Origin: an uncultured Acetatifactor sp.
Lineage (GTDB): Bacteria > Bacillota > Clostridia > Lachnospirales > Lachnospiraceae
Assembly: GCA_910583845.1 (NCBI GenBank)
Contig: CAJUAB010000008.1
Coordinates: 95,860 to 159,859, forward strand
DNA: 64,000 bases
Direction of reading: 5' to 3'
The notes under the pieces: model-generated
Database searches by the model: none
The model's input: only the letters and a program-made list of their open reading frames with translations
What the model was told of the DNA's origin: nothing
Position numbers and translations under genes: made by a program
Shown here: positions 41,954-51,813 of the stretch, piece by piece
Numbering within the stretch: position 1 is the stretch's first letter
Layout of the letters: every line of letters starts with the position of its first letter

Positions 41954-42065
41954 ACAATCCTCCTAAATGAAATCGCTTTGCGATGGTTCCTATGGATACG
42001 GCTCCTTCGCGGATTTATTGTTCTCCAAACTTTAAAAATTCCGGACTCTTTCAGATCCGCAAATC

Positions 42066-42083
42066 CCCGCCGATACAGGCGGG
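42066..42083 (-). terminator. hairpin between the TPR-CHB protein gene and nfnA
   Basis: CCCGCC/GGCGGG (42066-42071 with 42078-42083), 11 nt after the stop, with only GATTTG following. A weak terminator. Confidence 0.4.
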
Positions 42084-42093
42084 CCATACTGTA

Positions 42094-43509
42094 CTACGGA
42101 ATCTCGGCTATGCTGTAATTCCCCGCCTCATCTACCAGGAGCTTGTAGCAGATCCCGTTATACACATGCACCGCATAATAACTGCCCGTCCGGATGCTGC
42201 CTCCCCCTTCGTCCACATGCAGTTCGGCAAATATATAGAAATCCTCTCCGCCCACCGTCAGCGGATATTGGAGCTGGTACTGATATACACCGTTTTCCCC
42301 TGCAAATCCCTCATAATTTACAATTCTCCCCGTCCGCAGCATTTCATTATATACGGTTATAGTGGCGGTATCCACCGTGATCTCCGTGTTTAACCGCAGG
42401 CTGTACGAGCGCTGGGCCACCTCCCCCACGATACCTCCCTCCTCTATAATCGCGAAATTGTATACGGAATCCCCCAGCGGCATGGGAACCGGTCCCGTGT
42501 ATCTGGTGGAATTATCCGTGGGAGTCGTGCCGTCCGTGGTGTAGTAAATCATATCCTCTTCTTCACAGTTTATTTTAATCAGGGTGGGACTGCTGTATTC
42601 GCCGCTGGCTGTTGTCACATCGGGCGCGACCGGGATCTGTATTTCAATCTGGTAACGCTTGGTGACCACGTCGCTGACCAGCCCATATTGGTTCACAAAC
42701 ACAGCCTTGACCGTGTGCTCTCCGTTGTCCAGAAAAATCGGTGCCGTGTATATCGGACTGTTCTCGTCAGGCTCCGACCCGTCCAGGGTATAGTAAATGG
42801 TTCCCGCCGTGTTGGAACTGAGTTTCAAGGGCAGAATCTCCTGATAGTAGCCCTCCTCAAAACCGAACTCCGGCGCCCGGGCCTGGAGATTCTGGTATGT
42901 GCTCCGGATAACATCATTATCACAGCTATTGAGCAGACTGTCAATCGTCTGGTAATCATTTCTTCCCCGATATGACTGGATCAGCTGGGAATAGGCTCTT
43001 TCCAGCTGCTTCTGGTCCAGCAGTCCGCCGTCAATCATACGCAGCAGCTGACTCTCGTAACCGCCCACATCGTCCATGGCATAATAGCAATCCGCCAGGG
43101 CAAACCCCAGTTCCTGGTCTGTATTGCCCAGCTCCAGAGCGCGCAGATAGTAATCCACCGCCTGCTGATAATTCTGTTTTGCGACACATTCCGCAGCCCG
43201 GGCCATCTGATATTCCACAGAATGTTCCATATGATACAGAGCGCCGATAATTACGCCTGCCAGAATCATGATAACCAGAAAAAAGACACCTGTCAGCCAT
43301 CCCAGATATCCCTTTTTCCTCTGCGGTTTTTTCTCTGGCGTATCAGCCTTCGGGGAATCCTGTAATTCTTCCGCGATCTGCTCCAGCGTGTCCTGCATGC
43401 TCTGTTCCACTTCGGATTCAAAATCAGGCACGATATGGATATCTTCCCCACAGGCCGTACAGTATAGCGAACCCTCTTCTATTTTTGTTCCGCATTTCGG
43501 ACAATTCAT
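42094..43509 (-). CDS. zinc-ribbon, TPR and CHB_HEX-type repeat membrane protein
   Basis: 471 residues from the ATG at 43509. Zinc ribbon (CPKCGTKIEEGSLYCTACG), a transmembrane segment (YLGWLTGVFFLVIMILAGVI), a tetratricopeptide pair (YQQAVDYYLRALELGNTDQE), then two beta-hexosaminidase-C-like Ig domains (GTIYYTLDGSEPDENSPIYT; MIYYTTDGTTPTDNSTRYTG) and a C-terminal beta domain. The C-terminal parts should be outside the cell. A surface adaptor of unknown partner. The longer frame to 43581 lacks a binding site. Confidence 0.85.
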   Translation of the reverse strand: MNCPKCGTKIEEGSLYCTACGEDIHIVPDFESEVEQSMQDTLEQIAEELQDSPKADTPEKKPQRKKGYLGWLTGVFFLVIMILAGVIIGALYHMEHSVEYQMARAAECVAKQNYQQAVDYYLRALELGNTDQELGFALADCYYAMDDVGGYESQLLRMIDGGLLDQKQLERAYSQLIQSYRGRNDYQTIDSLLNSCDNDVIRSTYQNLQARAPEFGFEEGYYQEILPLKLSSNTAGTIYYTLDGSEPDENSPIYTAPIFLDNGEHTVKAVFVNQYGLVSDVVTKRYQIEIQIPVAPDVTTASGEYSSPTLIKINCEEEDMIYYTTDGTTPTDNSTRYTGPVPMPLGDSVYNFAIIEEGGIVGEVAQRSYSLRLNTEITVDTATITVYNEMLRTGRIVNYEGFAGENGVYQYQLQYPLTVGGEDFYIFAELHVDEGGGSIRTGSYYAVHVYNGICYKLLVDEAGNYSIAEIP

Positions 43510-43586
43510 AAAAATTACTCTGCCCTTTCCTTCCGCACAGTTCCCGGTGTCCAACGGGTAAATTCCGCGCTGTGCCTCCATCCGTT

Positions 43587-44435
43587 TCAGGTTTCCTGCA
43601 GCAGTATGCTCTCCACACAGTTTTTCATCAACATGGCTATGGTCATCGGGCCCACGCCGCCGGGAACAGGGGTGATGGCACTACAGCGGGAAGCCACGGA
43701 AGCATAGTCCACATCTCCGCACAGTTTGTTGTTTTCATCCCTGTGGATTCCCACGTCAATGACAACCGCCCCTTCCTTGACATATTCCGCGGTGATCATC
43801 CGGGGCCTGCCCACCGCCACCACCAGAATATCCGCCCGGCGGGTGACCTCCTTCAGATCCGCCGTCCGGCTGTGGGCCACCGTCACAGTGCCGTTTTCCC
43901 GCAGAAGCAGCAGCGCCATAGGTTTCCCTACAATATTGCTGCGCCCCACCACCACACACTCTTTACCGCTTATGGAGATGCCGGAACGCTTGAGCAGCTG
44001 AATCACCCCGGCGGGCGTACAGGACACAAACCCCTGTTTCCCGATACACAGCGCCCCCACATTCATGGGATGAAAACCATCCACGTCCTTAAGCGGGCTG
44101 ATGGCATTCAATACCTTCTCCTCATTGATCTGCTCCGGAAGAGGAAGCTGTACCAGAATCCCGTTCACATCCGCCCTTGCATTCAATTCCTCCACCAGGG
44201 ACAGAAGCTCTTCCTCCGCGGTCTCGCCGGGCAGTTCGTAGGACAAGGATCTGATGCCGACATACTCACATGCTTTCTTCTTGTTCCGCACATACACACA
44301 GGAAGCCGGGTCATCACCCACCTGTATCACAGCAAGGCAGATCTCCCTCCCCTGAGCCCTGTATGCTTCCACCTGCTCCTTCAGTTCGTCCTTGATCTCC
44401 GCGCTGATCTTCTTTCCGTCAATAATCTGTGTCAT
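43587..44435 (-). CDS. folD: methylenetetrahydrofolate dehydrogenase/cyclohydrolase
   Basis: 282 residues. Interconverts methylene-, methenyl- and formyl-THF. Seen: the YVRNKKKACEYVGI active-site Lys, GILVQLPLPEQIN, CTPAGVIQLLKRSG, VVVGRSNIVGKPMALLLL (NADP loop) and PVPGGVGPMTIAMLM. AAAGGAG is 6 nt before the ATG. It follows fhs by 60 bp: the two C1-THF genes are one unit. Confidence 0.97.
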   Translation of the reverse strand: MTQIIDGKKISAEIKDELKEQVEAYRAQGREICLAVIQVGDDPASCVYVRNKKKACEYVGIRSLSYELPGETAEEELLSLVEELNARADVNGILVQLPLPEQINEEKVLNAISPLKDVDGFHPMNVGALCIGKQGFVSCTPAGVIQLLKRSGISISGKECVVVGRSNIVGKPMALLLLRENGTVTVAHSRTADLKEVTRRADILVVAVGRPRMITAEYVKEGAVVIDVGIHRDENNKLCGDVDYASVASRCSAITPVPGGVGPMTIAMLMKNCVESILLQET

Positions 44436-44495
44436 ACATTCTCCTTTATTATACTCCCGAAAGACCGGATTTCCTTTTTATCTTCCTTGCGCCCC

Positions 44496-46166
44496 TTAAA
44501 ATAATCCGGTAATCATGCCTTCCTCGTTTACATCAATGCCGTAGGCGGCAGGCTTTTTAGACAGTCCCGGCATGGTTACCACCGCTCCTGTCAGCACCAC
44601 CACAAAGCCTGCCCCCGCGGACACATAGACCTCCCGGATATTCATCTCAAAATTCTCAGGCCTGCCAAGCAGCGTCGGGTCATCCGACAGAGAGTACTGA
44701 TTTTTGGCCATACAGACCGGCAGTTCCCCATATCCCAGCTCCTCAAGACGCTCCAGCTGTTTCAGAGCCGCCGGGGCAAAACGCACCTTTCCAGCCCCGT
44801 AAATCTCCGTGGCCACTTTGACAATTTTTTCCCGGAGGGGCAAACTGTCCTCATAGAGCAGCGTAAAATGACTCTCCTTCCGCTCCAGGGTCCGCAGAAC
44901 CTTCTCCGCCAGTTCTATGCCGCCCCTGCCGCCCTGCTCCCACACTCTCGCCAGAGCAAATTCACAGCCCCTCGCCTCACAGAAGCGCTTTACATAGGCG
45001 GTTTCAGCCTCCGTATCCGCCGTGAAAGCATTCAGCGCCACCACCACAGGCACACCGTATTTCTGTAGATTTTCAATATGCTTTTCCAGATTGACAATTC
45101 CCTTTTCCAAAGCCTCCAGATTCTCCGTGGAAAGCTCTGCCTTCGGTACGCCGCCGTTATATTTCAAGGCTCGTACGGTGGCCACCAGCACCACGGCGTC
45201 CGGCGCGAATCCCGCCTTGCGGCACTTGATGTCAAAAAACTTTTCCGCGCCCAGATCCGCGCCGAATCCGGCCTCGGTGATACAGTAATCCGCCATCTTG
45301 AGCGCCGCCCCGGTGGCGATCACAGAGTTACAGCCGTGGGCAATGTTCGCGAACGGCCCGCCATGCACCAGCGCCGGTGTGTGCTCCAGCGTCTGGATCA
45401 GATTGGGCTTCAAGGCATCCTTCAGCAGCGCGGCCATGGCTCCCACAGCCTGTAGCTGTCCTGCGGTCACTGGTTCCCCGTCATAGTTGTAAGCCACCAC
45501 AATCCGGGATAATCTTTCCTTCAGATCCCTCATATCCACAGCCAGACACAGAATGGCCATAATCTCGGAGGCCACCGTGATCACAAAATGATCCTCCCTG
45601 ACCACACCGTCTGCCTTACTTCCCATGCCCACCACGATATTGCGCAGCACACGGTCGTTCATATCCAGACAGCGCTTCCACACCACCTGGCGGGTGTCAA
45701 TTCGCAGCTCGTTGCCCTGCTGGATATGATTGTCCAGCAGCGCCGAAAGCAGATTGTTGGCGCTGGTAATGGCATGAAAATCCCCGGTGAAATGCAGGTT
45801 CAGATCCTCCATGGGCACCACCTGGGCGTAGCCTCCCCCGGCCGCGCCACCCTTGATTCCGAAGCAGGGGCCCAGAGAAGGCTCCCGCAGGGCAATCACC
45901 GCCTTTTTTCCCAGCTGGCCGAAGGCCTCCCCCAGCCCCACGGTGACTGTGGTCTTTCCCTCCCCGGCCGGAGTGGGATTGATGGCCGTCACCAGAATCA
46001 GCCTGCCGTTGGGACGATCCTGAATCTCCTTTAGAAAGGGTTCGGAAATCTTCGCCTTGTACCTGCCATACAGTTCCAGTTCCTCCCGGGGAATCCCTGC
46101 CCGCTCCGCCACCTCCGTGACAGGCAGGAGCACTGCCTCCTGCGCAATCTGAATGTCTGTTTTCAT
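44496..46166 (-). CDS. fhs: formate-tetrahydrofolate ligase
   Basis: 556 residues from the ATG at 46166 (AGAGGT upstream). Makes 10-formyl-THF from formate, THF and ATP. P-loop-like TPAGEGKTTVTVGLGEAF, REPSLGPCFGIKGGAAGGGY, HFTGDFHAITSANNLLSALL, and the C-terminal DDPTLLGRPENFEMNIREVY. Supplies C1 units to purine synthesis or a Wood-Ljungdahl methyl branch; no acs/cooS genes are in the window. Confidence 0.97.
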   Translation of the reverse strand: MKTDIQIAQEAVLLPVTEVAERAGIPREELELYGRYKAKISEPFLKEIQDRPNGRLILVTAINPTPAGEGKTTVTVGLGEAFGQLGKKAVIALREPSLGPCFGIKGGAAGGGYAQVVPMEDLNLHFTGDFHAITSANNLLSALLDNHIQQGNELRIDTRQVVWKRCLDMNDRVLRNIVVGMGSKADGVVREDHFVITVASEIMAILCLAVDMRDLKERLSRIVVAYNYDGEPVTAGQLQAVGAMAALLKDALKPNLIQTLEHTPALVHGGPFANIAHGCNSVIATGAALKMADYCITEAGFGADLGAEKFFDIKCRKAGFAPDAVVLVATVRALKYNGGVPKAELSTENLEALEKGIVNLEKHIENLQKYGVPVVVALNAFTADTEAETAYVKRFCEARGCEFALARVWEQGGRGGIELAEKVLRTLERKESHFTLLYEDSLPLREKIVKVATEIYGAGKVRFAPAALKQLERLEELGYGELPVCMAKNQYSLSDDPTLLGRPENFEMNIREVYVSAGAGFVVVLTGAVVTMPGLSKKPAAYGIDVNEEGMITGLF

Positions 46167-46181
46167 GATTACCTCTTTCTG

Positions 46182-46210
46182 CTTATATAGCGTTGGCATG
46201 TTCCCCGCAA
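46182..46210 (-). promoter_or_regulatory. possible promoter of fhs-folD
   Basis: Minus strand: -35 TTGCGG (46205-46210), 17 nt, -10 TATAAG (46182-46187), about 15 nt before the start codon, a short leader. Confidence 0.4.
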
Positions 46211-46219
46211 TCCATGATT

Positions 46220-46247
46220 ACAGGAATCATGCTGTTTTCAGAGTTCC
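46220..46247. repeat. short intergenic repeat, copy 1 (after ftsK)
   Basis: Plus-strand ACAGGAATCATGCTGTTTTC then AGAGTTCC, a variant of the unit at 52859-52884 and 56911-56936. The left part forms CATGATT/AATCATG (46213-46219 with 46225-46231), so it may also end the ftsK transcript. Confidence 0.45.
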
Positions 46248-46272
46248 ACCTGTTTTACAATCCCACACATGC

Positions 46273-49263
46273 TTAGATCTCTTCCAGCAGCTGCTCAAAT
46301 TCCTCCGTGCTCATCAGAATTTTGCGGGGTTTGGTTCCCTCCTCTTCCCCCACCACGCCATAATCGTGAAGCTGCTCCATGATTCTCGCCGCACGGTTAA
46401 AGCCGATTTTGAAGGCTCGCTGCAACATGCCGATGGAGGCCTTGTCCTTGTCTATGATAAATCGCCCGGCCTCCTCAAAATACTCGTCTCTCTCCTCCGC
46501 GCCTCCGGGTCCTCCGGAGCCGCCCATACTCTTTAGCTGCTCCTCCACATCGGCGGCATATGTATTGCCAAGCACCTGATTTTTCAGGAAATCCACTACA
46601 TCAGACACTTCCTTGTCCGACACAAAGGCCCCCTGTACCCGGGCCGGTTTGGAATATCCCTGGGGATAAAACAACATATCCCCCTTTCCCAGCAGTTTTT
46701 CAGCTCCGTTCATATCCAGAATGGTACGGGAATCCACGCCGCTGGAAACGGAAAAAGCCACCCGGCTGGGCATATTTGCCTTGATCAGTCCGGTGATGAC
46801 ATCCACACTGGGACGCTGTGTCGCGATAATCAGATGGATACCCGCCGCTCTGGCCAGCTGGGCCAGACGGCAGATGGACTCCTCCACCTCACCGGGTGCC
46901 ACCATCATCAGATCCGCCAGCTCGTCCACGATAATGACAATCTGCGGCAGCTTGGCCGGGGCTTCGGGATCACTCTCCCGCATGGCCTCCACCTTTTTGT
47001 TGTAGCCCTTCATATCGCGCACATTGAAATCCGCAAATTTCTTGTATCGGTCTGTCATCTCCGCCACCCCCCAGTGCAGGGCGGCGGATGCTTTCTTGGG
47101 GTCTGTCACCACCGGGATCAACAGATGCGGAATCCCGTTGTAGACACTGAGCTCCACCACCTTGGGGTCCACCATAATCAGCTTCACATCGTCCGGATGC
47201 GCCTTGTACAGGATACTCATGATCAGTGTGTTAATACACACGGACTTACCTGAACCGGTGGCGCCCGCGATCAGCATGTGCGGCATTTTGGCAATGTCCG
47301 ACACCACCGTCTGTCCCCCGATATCCTTGCCCACGGCAAAAGCCAGATTGGAGGGAAATTCCCTGAACTCCCTGCTCTCCAGCAAATCCCGCAGGGCCAC
47401 GGCCATATTTTCCTTGTTGGGCACCTCGATACCGATGGCTGCCTTGCCCGGTATGGGTGCCTCGATCCGGATATCCGTCGCCGCCAGATTCAGCTTGATA
47501 TCATCGGTAAGACTTACGATCTTACTGACCTTGACTCCCTGCTCCGGCTGCAATTCGTACCGGGTAACACTGGGGCCCTGGCTGATGTCGGTGATCGTGA
47601 CTCTGACGCCAAAGTTTTCCAGCGTCTGCTGCAGACGCATAGCCGTGGCTTTCAATTCCTGTGTGGTATCCTTGCCGCCTCCCTTGCCCTTCTGCAACAG
47701 GGAAATGGGCGGAAACATGTAGGGTTTGGGCGGCGCGGCCGTCTGGCCTTCCGCTGTATTCCGGATATCCTTATTGACCTGTTCGGTCACTGTATCCTGA
47801 CTCTGAGCCTCCTCATTGAGACGCGCCGCAGGTTTACCGCGCCGCGAAGACTGCTCCGCAATATCCTCCCGATGGATTCGGATCTCCTGTCCCTCCTCCG
47901 CCTGCATGTCTTCAAAATTCCCGTTTTCGCCCCTGTCGCTTCCAGGCAGGGGGGGAGAAAGAGGATTGACTGCTTCGGTCGAAGCGTCGCGCAAAGGATT
48001 TCCCGGCACGGAATCTTCCATATCCAGCGTGGAATAGAAGGGTTCCGGCCCTTCCCCTTCCTCCTCCGTCCCGTCAATCGTCAGCTGGTGCGCGCTGCGT
48101 ATCCGTATGTTGTCAAAATCAAATATACTCCCGGAAGTTCCGCTGTCCGCGGGCTCCGGCTGATCCGTCCCATCCATCTCCGCCTCCCGGGTACCGTTCT
48201 CCTCCATGTTCTCATTCCACATGATCTCATGGATATCGTCACGTCTGCGCTCCTCGTTTTCCCGAATAATAGCCGTGTCCAGAATTACGCCGGACACCTT
48301 TCTGTCCATGCGCAGAATCCGCTCCGTCTCCTTCTCCTCCCGGCGCTGCTGTCGGCTGCTTCCCCTCTCCGCCGTCTTCCGGCGACGTTCTTCCTCCCGC
48401 CTGACCCTGACCTGTTCCTGCTCCTCCTGTTGAAGCCTCTCCGCTTCCTGACGCTGTTCCCGGCGAAGCCTCTCCGCCTCCTGGCGCTCCTCCCTCCGCA
48501 GTCTGTCCGCCTCCTGACGCTCCTCCCGGCGAAGCCTGTCCGCTTCCTGACGCTCCTCCCGGCGGCTGAGATACTCTTCCTCCTGCTCTTCCCGGCGCTG
48601 TCTGGCATACTCCCTCCGCCTCTGAGAATCCTCCCGGGTGCGCTGAAGCATCCGGGAGCCGCCGCTCTTCACACCGCTGATCAGGGAACGCTCCGTCATC
48701 AGGATAAAGCTGATGGCACCACAGAGAAGGACCACCAGCACCGTTCCTATGGTTTCCAGATAATGGTGCAGCAGATAAGCCAGGCTGCCGCCCAGTACAC
48801 CGCCGCCGGTCCTCTCGGCCCTGGCCGTCTCAAAGATCTGCCGGATGTCATATTTCTCCAGAGAGAGGCTGTTATGCGCAAACAGTTCACATACCACGCC
48901 AATCATCAGAAACAGCACCCCCCCTGAAATCAGCTTGCGCAGCGCGTTGGGATTGCCGGAATTGGCGTACCAGAAGGACACCGCCACAAACAAAAGCACA
49001 GGCACCGCATAAGAAGTCAGTCCGAACAGCCCGAACAGGGCCCCGCTGATCGCGTCACCCACCGGGCCTATGATGCCGAAATTGCACAAAAACAAAATCA
49101 CCATAAGGATGAAAAATATAATCAAACCTATCTCGTGAAGTAATTCGCTTTCTTTTTCATAATCATATGTAGGGGCACTGCCCTTCCTGCCGGAGCCGGA
49201 CGACTTCTTGCCGCCGCGCTTGCCCGCCGGAGAGGATGCCCTTTTGCCTGATGAATTTGCCAT
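46273..49263 (-). CDS. ftsK: FtsK/SpoIIIE family DNA translocase
   Basis: 996 residues. Four transmembrane segments (about 45-190); a charged linker (about 195-560) containing tandem copies of LRREERQEADR; then the motor with Walker A AGATGSGKSVCINTLI and Walker B VIIVDELADLMM, IIATQRPSVDVITGLIKANM, and a C-terminal gamma winged helix (about 925-990, SIGMLQRAFKIGFNRAARIM). It pumps chromosomal DNA through the division or sporulation septum. The linker is much longer than in B. subtilis SpoIIIE. Directly downstream of tepA, as in B. subtilis. Confidence 0.96.
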   Translation of the reverse strand: MANSSGKRASSPAGKRGGKKSSGSGRKGSAPTYDYEKESELLHEIGLIIFFILMVILFLCNFGIIGPVGDAISGALFGLFGLTSYAVPVLLFVAVSFWYANSGNPNALRKLISGGVLFLMIGVVCELFAHNSLSLEKYDIRQIFETARAERTGGGVLGGSLAYLLHHYLETIGTVLVVLLCGAISFILMTERSLISGVKSGGSRMLQRTREDSQRRREYARQRREEQEEEYLSRREERQEADRLRREERQEADRLRREERQEAERLRREQRQEAERLQQEEQEQVRVRREEERRRKTAERGSSRQQRREEKETERILRMDRKVSGVILDTAIIRENEERRRDDIHEIMWNENMEENGTREAEMDGTDQPEPADSGTSGSIFDFDNIRIRSAHQLTIDGTEEEGEGPEPFYSTLDMEDSVPGNPLRDASTEAVNPLSPPLPGSDRGENGNFEDMQAEEGQEIRIHREDIAEQSSRRGKPAARLNEEAQSQDTVTEQVNKDIRNTAEGQTAAPPKPYMFPPISLLQKGKGGGKDTTQELKATAMRLQQTLENFGVRVTITDISQGPSVTRYELQPEQGVKVSKIVSLTDDIKLNLAATDIRIEAPIPGKAAIGIEVPNKENMAVALRDLLESREFREFPSNLAFAVGKDIGGQTVVSDIAKMPHMLIAGATGSGKSVCINTLIMSILYKAHPDDVKLIMVDPKVVELSVYNGIPHLLIPVVTDPKKASAALHWGVAEMTDRYKKFADFNVRDMKGYNKKVEAMRESDPEAPAKLPQIVIIVDELADLMMVAPGEVEESICRLAQLARAAGIHLIIATQRPSVDVITGLIKANMPSRVAFSVSSGVDSRTILDMNGAEKLLGKGDMLFYPQGYSKPARVQGAFVSDKEVSDVVDFLKNQVLGNTYAADVEEQLKSMGGSGGPGGAEERDEYFEEAGRFIIDKDKASIGMLQRAFKIGFNRAARIMEQLHDYGVVGEEEGTKPRKILMSTEEFEQLLEEI

Positions 49264-49339
49264 CTCATCATACTCCTATTGCATTTTTCCTTCTCAGGAG
49301 TCCAGAACTGTCATGATTCATTCTGAACAAACAAATACT

Positions 49340-49368
49340 ATTATAGCATTTCCTTTGCCTCTTGTCAT
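49340..49368 (-). promoter_or_regulatory. extended -10 promoter of ftsK
   Basis: Minus strand: -35 ATGACA (49363-49368), 17 nt ending in TGC, -10 TATAAT (49340-49345). The extended TGn plus consensus -10 predicts strong activity. Confidence 0.7.
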
Positions 49369-49376
49369 CCTTAATT

Positions 49377-50102
49377 TTAGACACTGCCCATCCTCGCTTC
49401 TTCGCCGCCGCTTTCCCGCATCAGTTCATGGAGCTTTCTCACGGCTTTGTCTATGCCGCCTACTTCGTTGATAATCCCCATTTTTACCGCCTCCTGGCCC
49501 ACCAGTATAGTGCCCACATCCTTGGTGAGCATTCCTGTCTCCATCATCAGATTCTCCAGACGCTCCTGGCCGATGCTGCAGTGGCTGCAGACAAATCCCG
49601 TGATCCGGTCCTGTATCTGCTTAAAGTAATCGAAGGTCTGGGGAACGCCGATCACGGTGCCATTCATGCGCACGGGATGAATTACCATGGTTCCCGTGGG
49701 TACAATAAAGGAATACCGGGTGCTGACGGCGATGGGCACACCGATGGAATGGCTCCCTCCCAGCACCAGGGATACCGTGGGCTTGCTCAGGGAGGCCAGC
49801 ATCTCCGCGATCGCCAGTCCCGCTTCCACGTCCCCGCCCATGGTGTTCAGGATCACCAGCACACCGTCGATCTCCCGGCTGTCCTCTATGGCGGCCAGCT
49901 GAGGCAGAATATGTTCATATTTTGTGGTCTTGGAATTGCCGGACAGATTGTCATGCCCCTCAATCTCACCGATAATCGAAAGCAAATGGATATTTTTATG
50001 CTCCGCGTTCTGATTCAGGGTCAACTGCCCGATTTTCTCAATGCGCTCGTCCTGATGCTCTTCTTTTTCCATGCGTTTACTTTTATCGTCTCTGTCACCC
50101 AT
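49377..50102 (-). CDS. tepA: TepA-type ClpP-fold protease
   Basis: 241 residues. ClpP fold with strand-turn GVLVILNTMGGDVEAGLAI, Ser nucleophile in LGGSHSIGVP, His in GTMVIHPVRM and late LVGQEAVKMGIINEVGG. TepA/YmfB proteins are ClpP relatives found next to spoIIIE and tied to signal-peptide breakdown or secretion. Charged N-terminal tail, no signal peptide, so cytosolic. Confidence 0.9.
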   Translation of the reverse strand: MGDRDDKSKRMEKEEHQDERIEKIGQLTLNQNAEHKNIHLLSIIGEIEGHDNLSGNSKTTKYEHILPQLAAIEDSREIDGVLVILNTMGGDVEAGLAIAEMLASLSKPTVSLVLGGSHSIGVPIAVSTRYSFIVPTGTMVIHPVRMNGTVIGVPQTFDYFKQIQDRITGFVCSHCSIGQERLENLMMETGMLTKDVGTILVGQEAVKMGIINEVGGIDKAVRKLHELMRESGGEEARMGSV

Positions 50103-50167
50103 AATGATCCCCCAATCTCCGGAAAACTGCCGTCATATGCCTGTACGGTCCACCATGACATTAAGAA

Positions 50168-50186
50168 AAGAACCTGCACGGTTCTT
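50168..50186 (-). terminator. terminator of the glycosyltransferase operon
   Basis: AAGAACC/GGTTCTT (50168-50174 with 50180-50186) followed on the minus strand by TTCTT, about 90 nt past the stop at 50275. Confidence 0.65.
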
Positions 50187-50274
50187 CTCTTATAGTAACC
50201 AGATATGCTGTTTTCATTCTCCCGGGGAATACCTGACAAGCGTCAAATTTTTCCATCAGAGCGTGTTTCCCTGA

Positions 50275-51813
50275 TCAAAAATCAAAATTATCGTTGGGGT
50301 CCACCTCGACGTCGTAATGCATCTGGGACGCATCGGGCGTAATGGGATAATCCATTACCTTTTTCACGTGTTTTTTGGGCAGAGGCAGGGGATTCTCAAT
50401 CAGCTGCACCTGCCTGGGTTCATCCTGTTTCTTCTCAGTCCTCACTCTCTTTTCCTCCGCTGTAAGCACCGCAGATCCCGGCGTACTGTTCTCTGCTTTG
50501 TTTTCCCGGGGCACAGGCCCTTCTGCCGCCGCCACTCCCTGTCCCCCTCCTGAATCCTCCGCTGCCGTCTCCCCGGGGCCCACACTCTCCTGTGTTCTTC
50601 CGCCATCCCGGACAAACAATTCGCAGAAAGCCACTCCGGCCAGTCCCGTCATGGCAAAAAACATCTGAAAGCTGCCGTTCATATTGGGAGTCACGATCCC
50701 CAGCACCCGCATCAACGTGATCGCCAGCACCAGTATGATCCAGGGAGAAAACCTCTCCTCGTTCTTCCTGCGCATAAAGGTAAAAACCCCCAGCGCCATC
50801 ATCATCAGCAGCAGAATGGTCTCATAGCCGCCCTCCTGAAAAAAGAAGCTGTAGTCCGCCCCCTTTGGGCCATATGTGACACCCCAGGCTCCCAGCACCC
50901 GTTCAAAGGTACTGCCGCTCATGGAACTGTCCAGCAGCACAAGCGCGCAGAATACACCTGCCATAGCCAGTATGGAAAGCAAAAGCTGCGCCGTCCACCG
51001 CAGTGTATCCCGCCGCTCCCGCTTTAGAACCGGCAGGCCAAGCAGCGGAATTGCCAATGTAAAACCCACAATATCCATATACCCCGCAAAGGCCGTGAGC
51101 GCGCCGCACAGCGGGGCCAGCATCCAGGTAAGGGCTTCGCCTCCGGGCTTGACGCTCCGCCCAAGATACAGCGCGATCACCAGCAGAATCAGCACATAGA
51201 CGCAGAAATACAGCATTTTGGGGGAATATGTTATCCCTTCTCTGACGGAGCCGGGTGCCAGCGTCAGAAAGGACAGAGACACCAGCGCCGGCCCTCTGCC
51301 AGCCAGACATCTCACGGCAAAATAAGCCGTGGCGCTCCCCAGCGTCTGTAAAATGATCTGCAACACAATGCCTGCGGTCCACTTGTTGCCCACCAGACGG
51401 AAGAGCAGATTCAGCAGGCAAAGATAGTAATATACGCTGCCCTGTACCAGCTGGACGCGCATTCCCTCTTCGGTGACCTTGGCAACCTCATAATAGGCGG
51501 CCTCCTCTCCGGCACCTTCCATTGCGGCCAGACGCAGAATCATTCCCACAGCCAGAAATGCGGCCACCGCGATTCCTTCCGCCAGAACGGCCCTGCCTGG
51601 GTCCAGCTTTCCGATCCGCGCGCTGAATCGCTTTATCAGAAAATACGCCAGAAAAAGCACCCCTGCGGCAAGCACCAGAACCGTGAGCGCCGTGTAGGGA
51701 ATCCCTGCGCTCTGATGCCCCACTGCCATACCCATAAAGGAAAACACGACGCCCATGCACATCAGATACAGTGCCCATATTCCATAGCTTACGGCATTCT
51801 TCCTATAGTTCAT
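50275..51813 (-). CDS. polytopic membrane protein, likely GT-C glycosyltransferase partner
   Basis: 512 residues. About 11 transmembrane segments (to about residue 395), then a cytosolic Pro/Glu/Lys-rich tail of over 100 residues ending in VDPNDNFDF. The start overlaps the GT2 gene by 11 bp. Family knowledge: polyprenyl-phosphate sugar synthases of the GtrB type often work with a GT-C transferase that uses the lipid-linked sugar outside the membrane. No catalytic motif was identified. Confidence 0.7.
   Translation of the reverse strand: MNYRKNAVSYGIWALYLMCMGVVFSFMGMAVGHQSAGIPYTALTVLVLAAGVLFLAYFLIKRFSARIGKLDPGRAVLAEGIAVAAFLAVGMILRLAAMEGAGEEAAYYEVAKVTEEGMRVQLVQGSVYYYLCLLNLLFRLVGNKWTAGIVLQIILQTLGSATAYFAVRCLAGRGPALVSLSFLTLAPGSVREGITYSPKMLYFCVYVLILLVIALYLGRSVKPGGEALTWMLAPLCGALTAFAGYMDIVGFTLAIPLLGLPVLKRERRDTLRWTAQLLLSILAMAGVFCALVLLDSSMSGSTFERVLGAWGVTYGPKGADYSFFFQEGGYETILLLMMMALGVFTFMRRKNEERFSPWIILVLAITLMRVLGIVTPNMNGSFQMFFAMTGLAGVAFCELFVRDGGRTQESVGPGETAAEDSGGGQGVAAAEGPVPRENKAENSTPGSAVLTAEEKRVRTEKKQDEPRQVQLIENPLPLPKKHVKKVMDYPITPDASQMHYDVEVDPNDNFDF

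Noticed and set aside
47278..48927. 549-codon open frame on the plus strand
   Set aside because: Antisense to ftsK, produced by its high-GC, Arg/Glu-rich linker.
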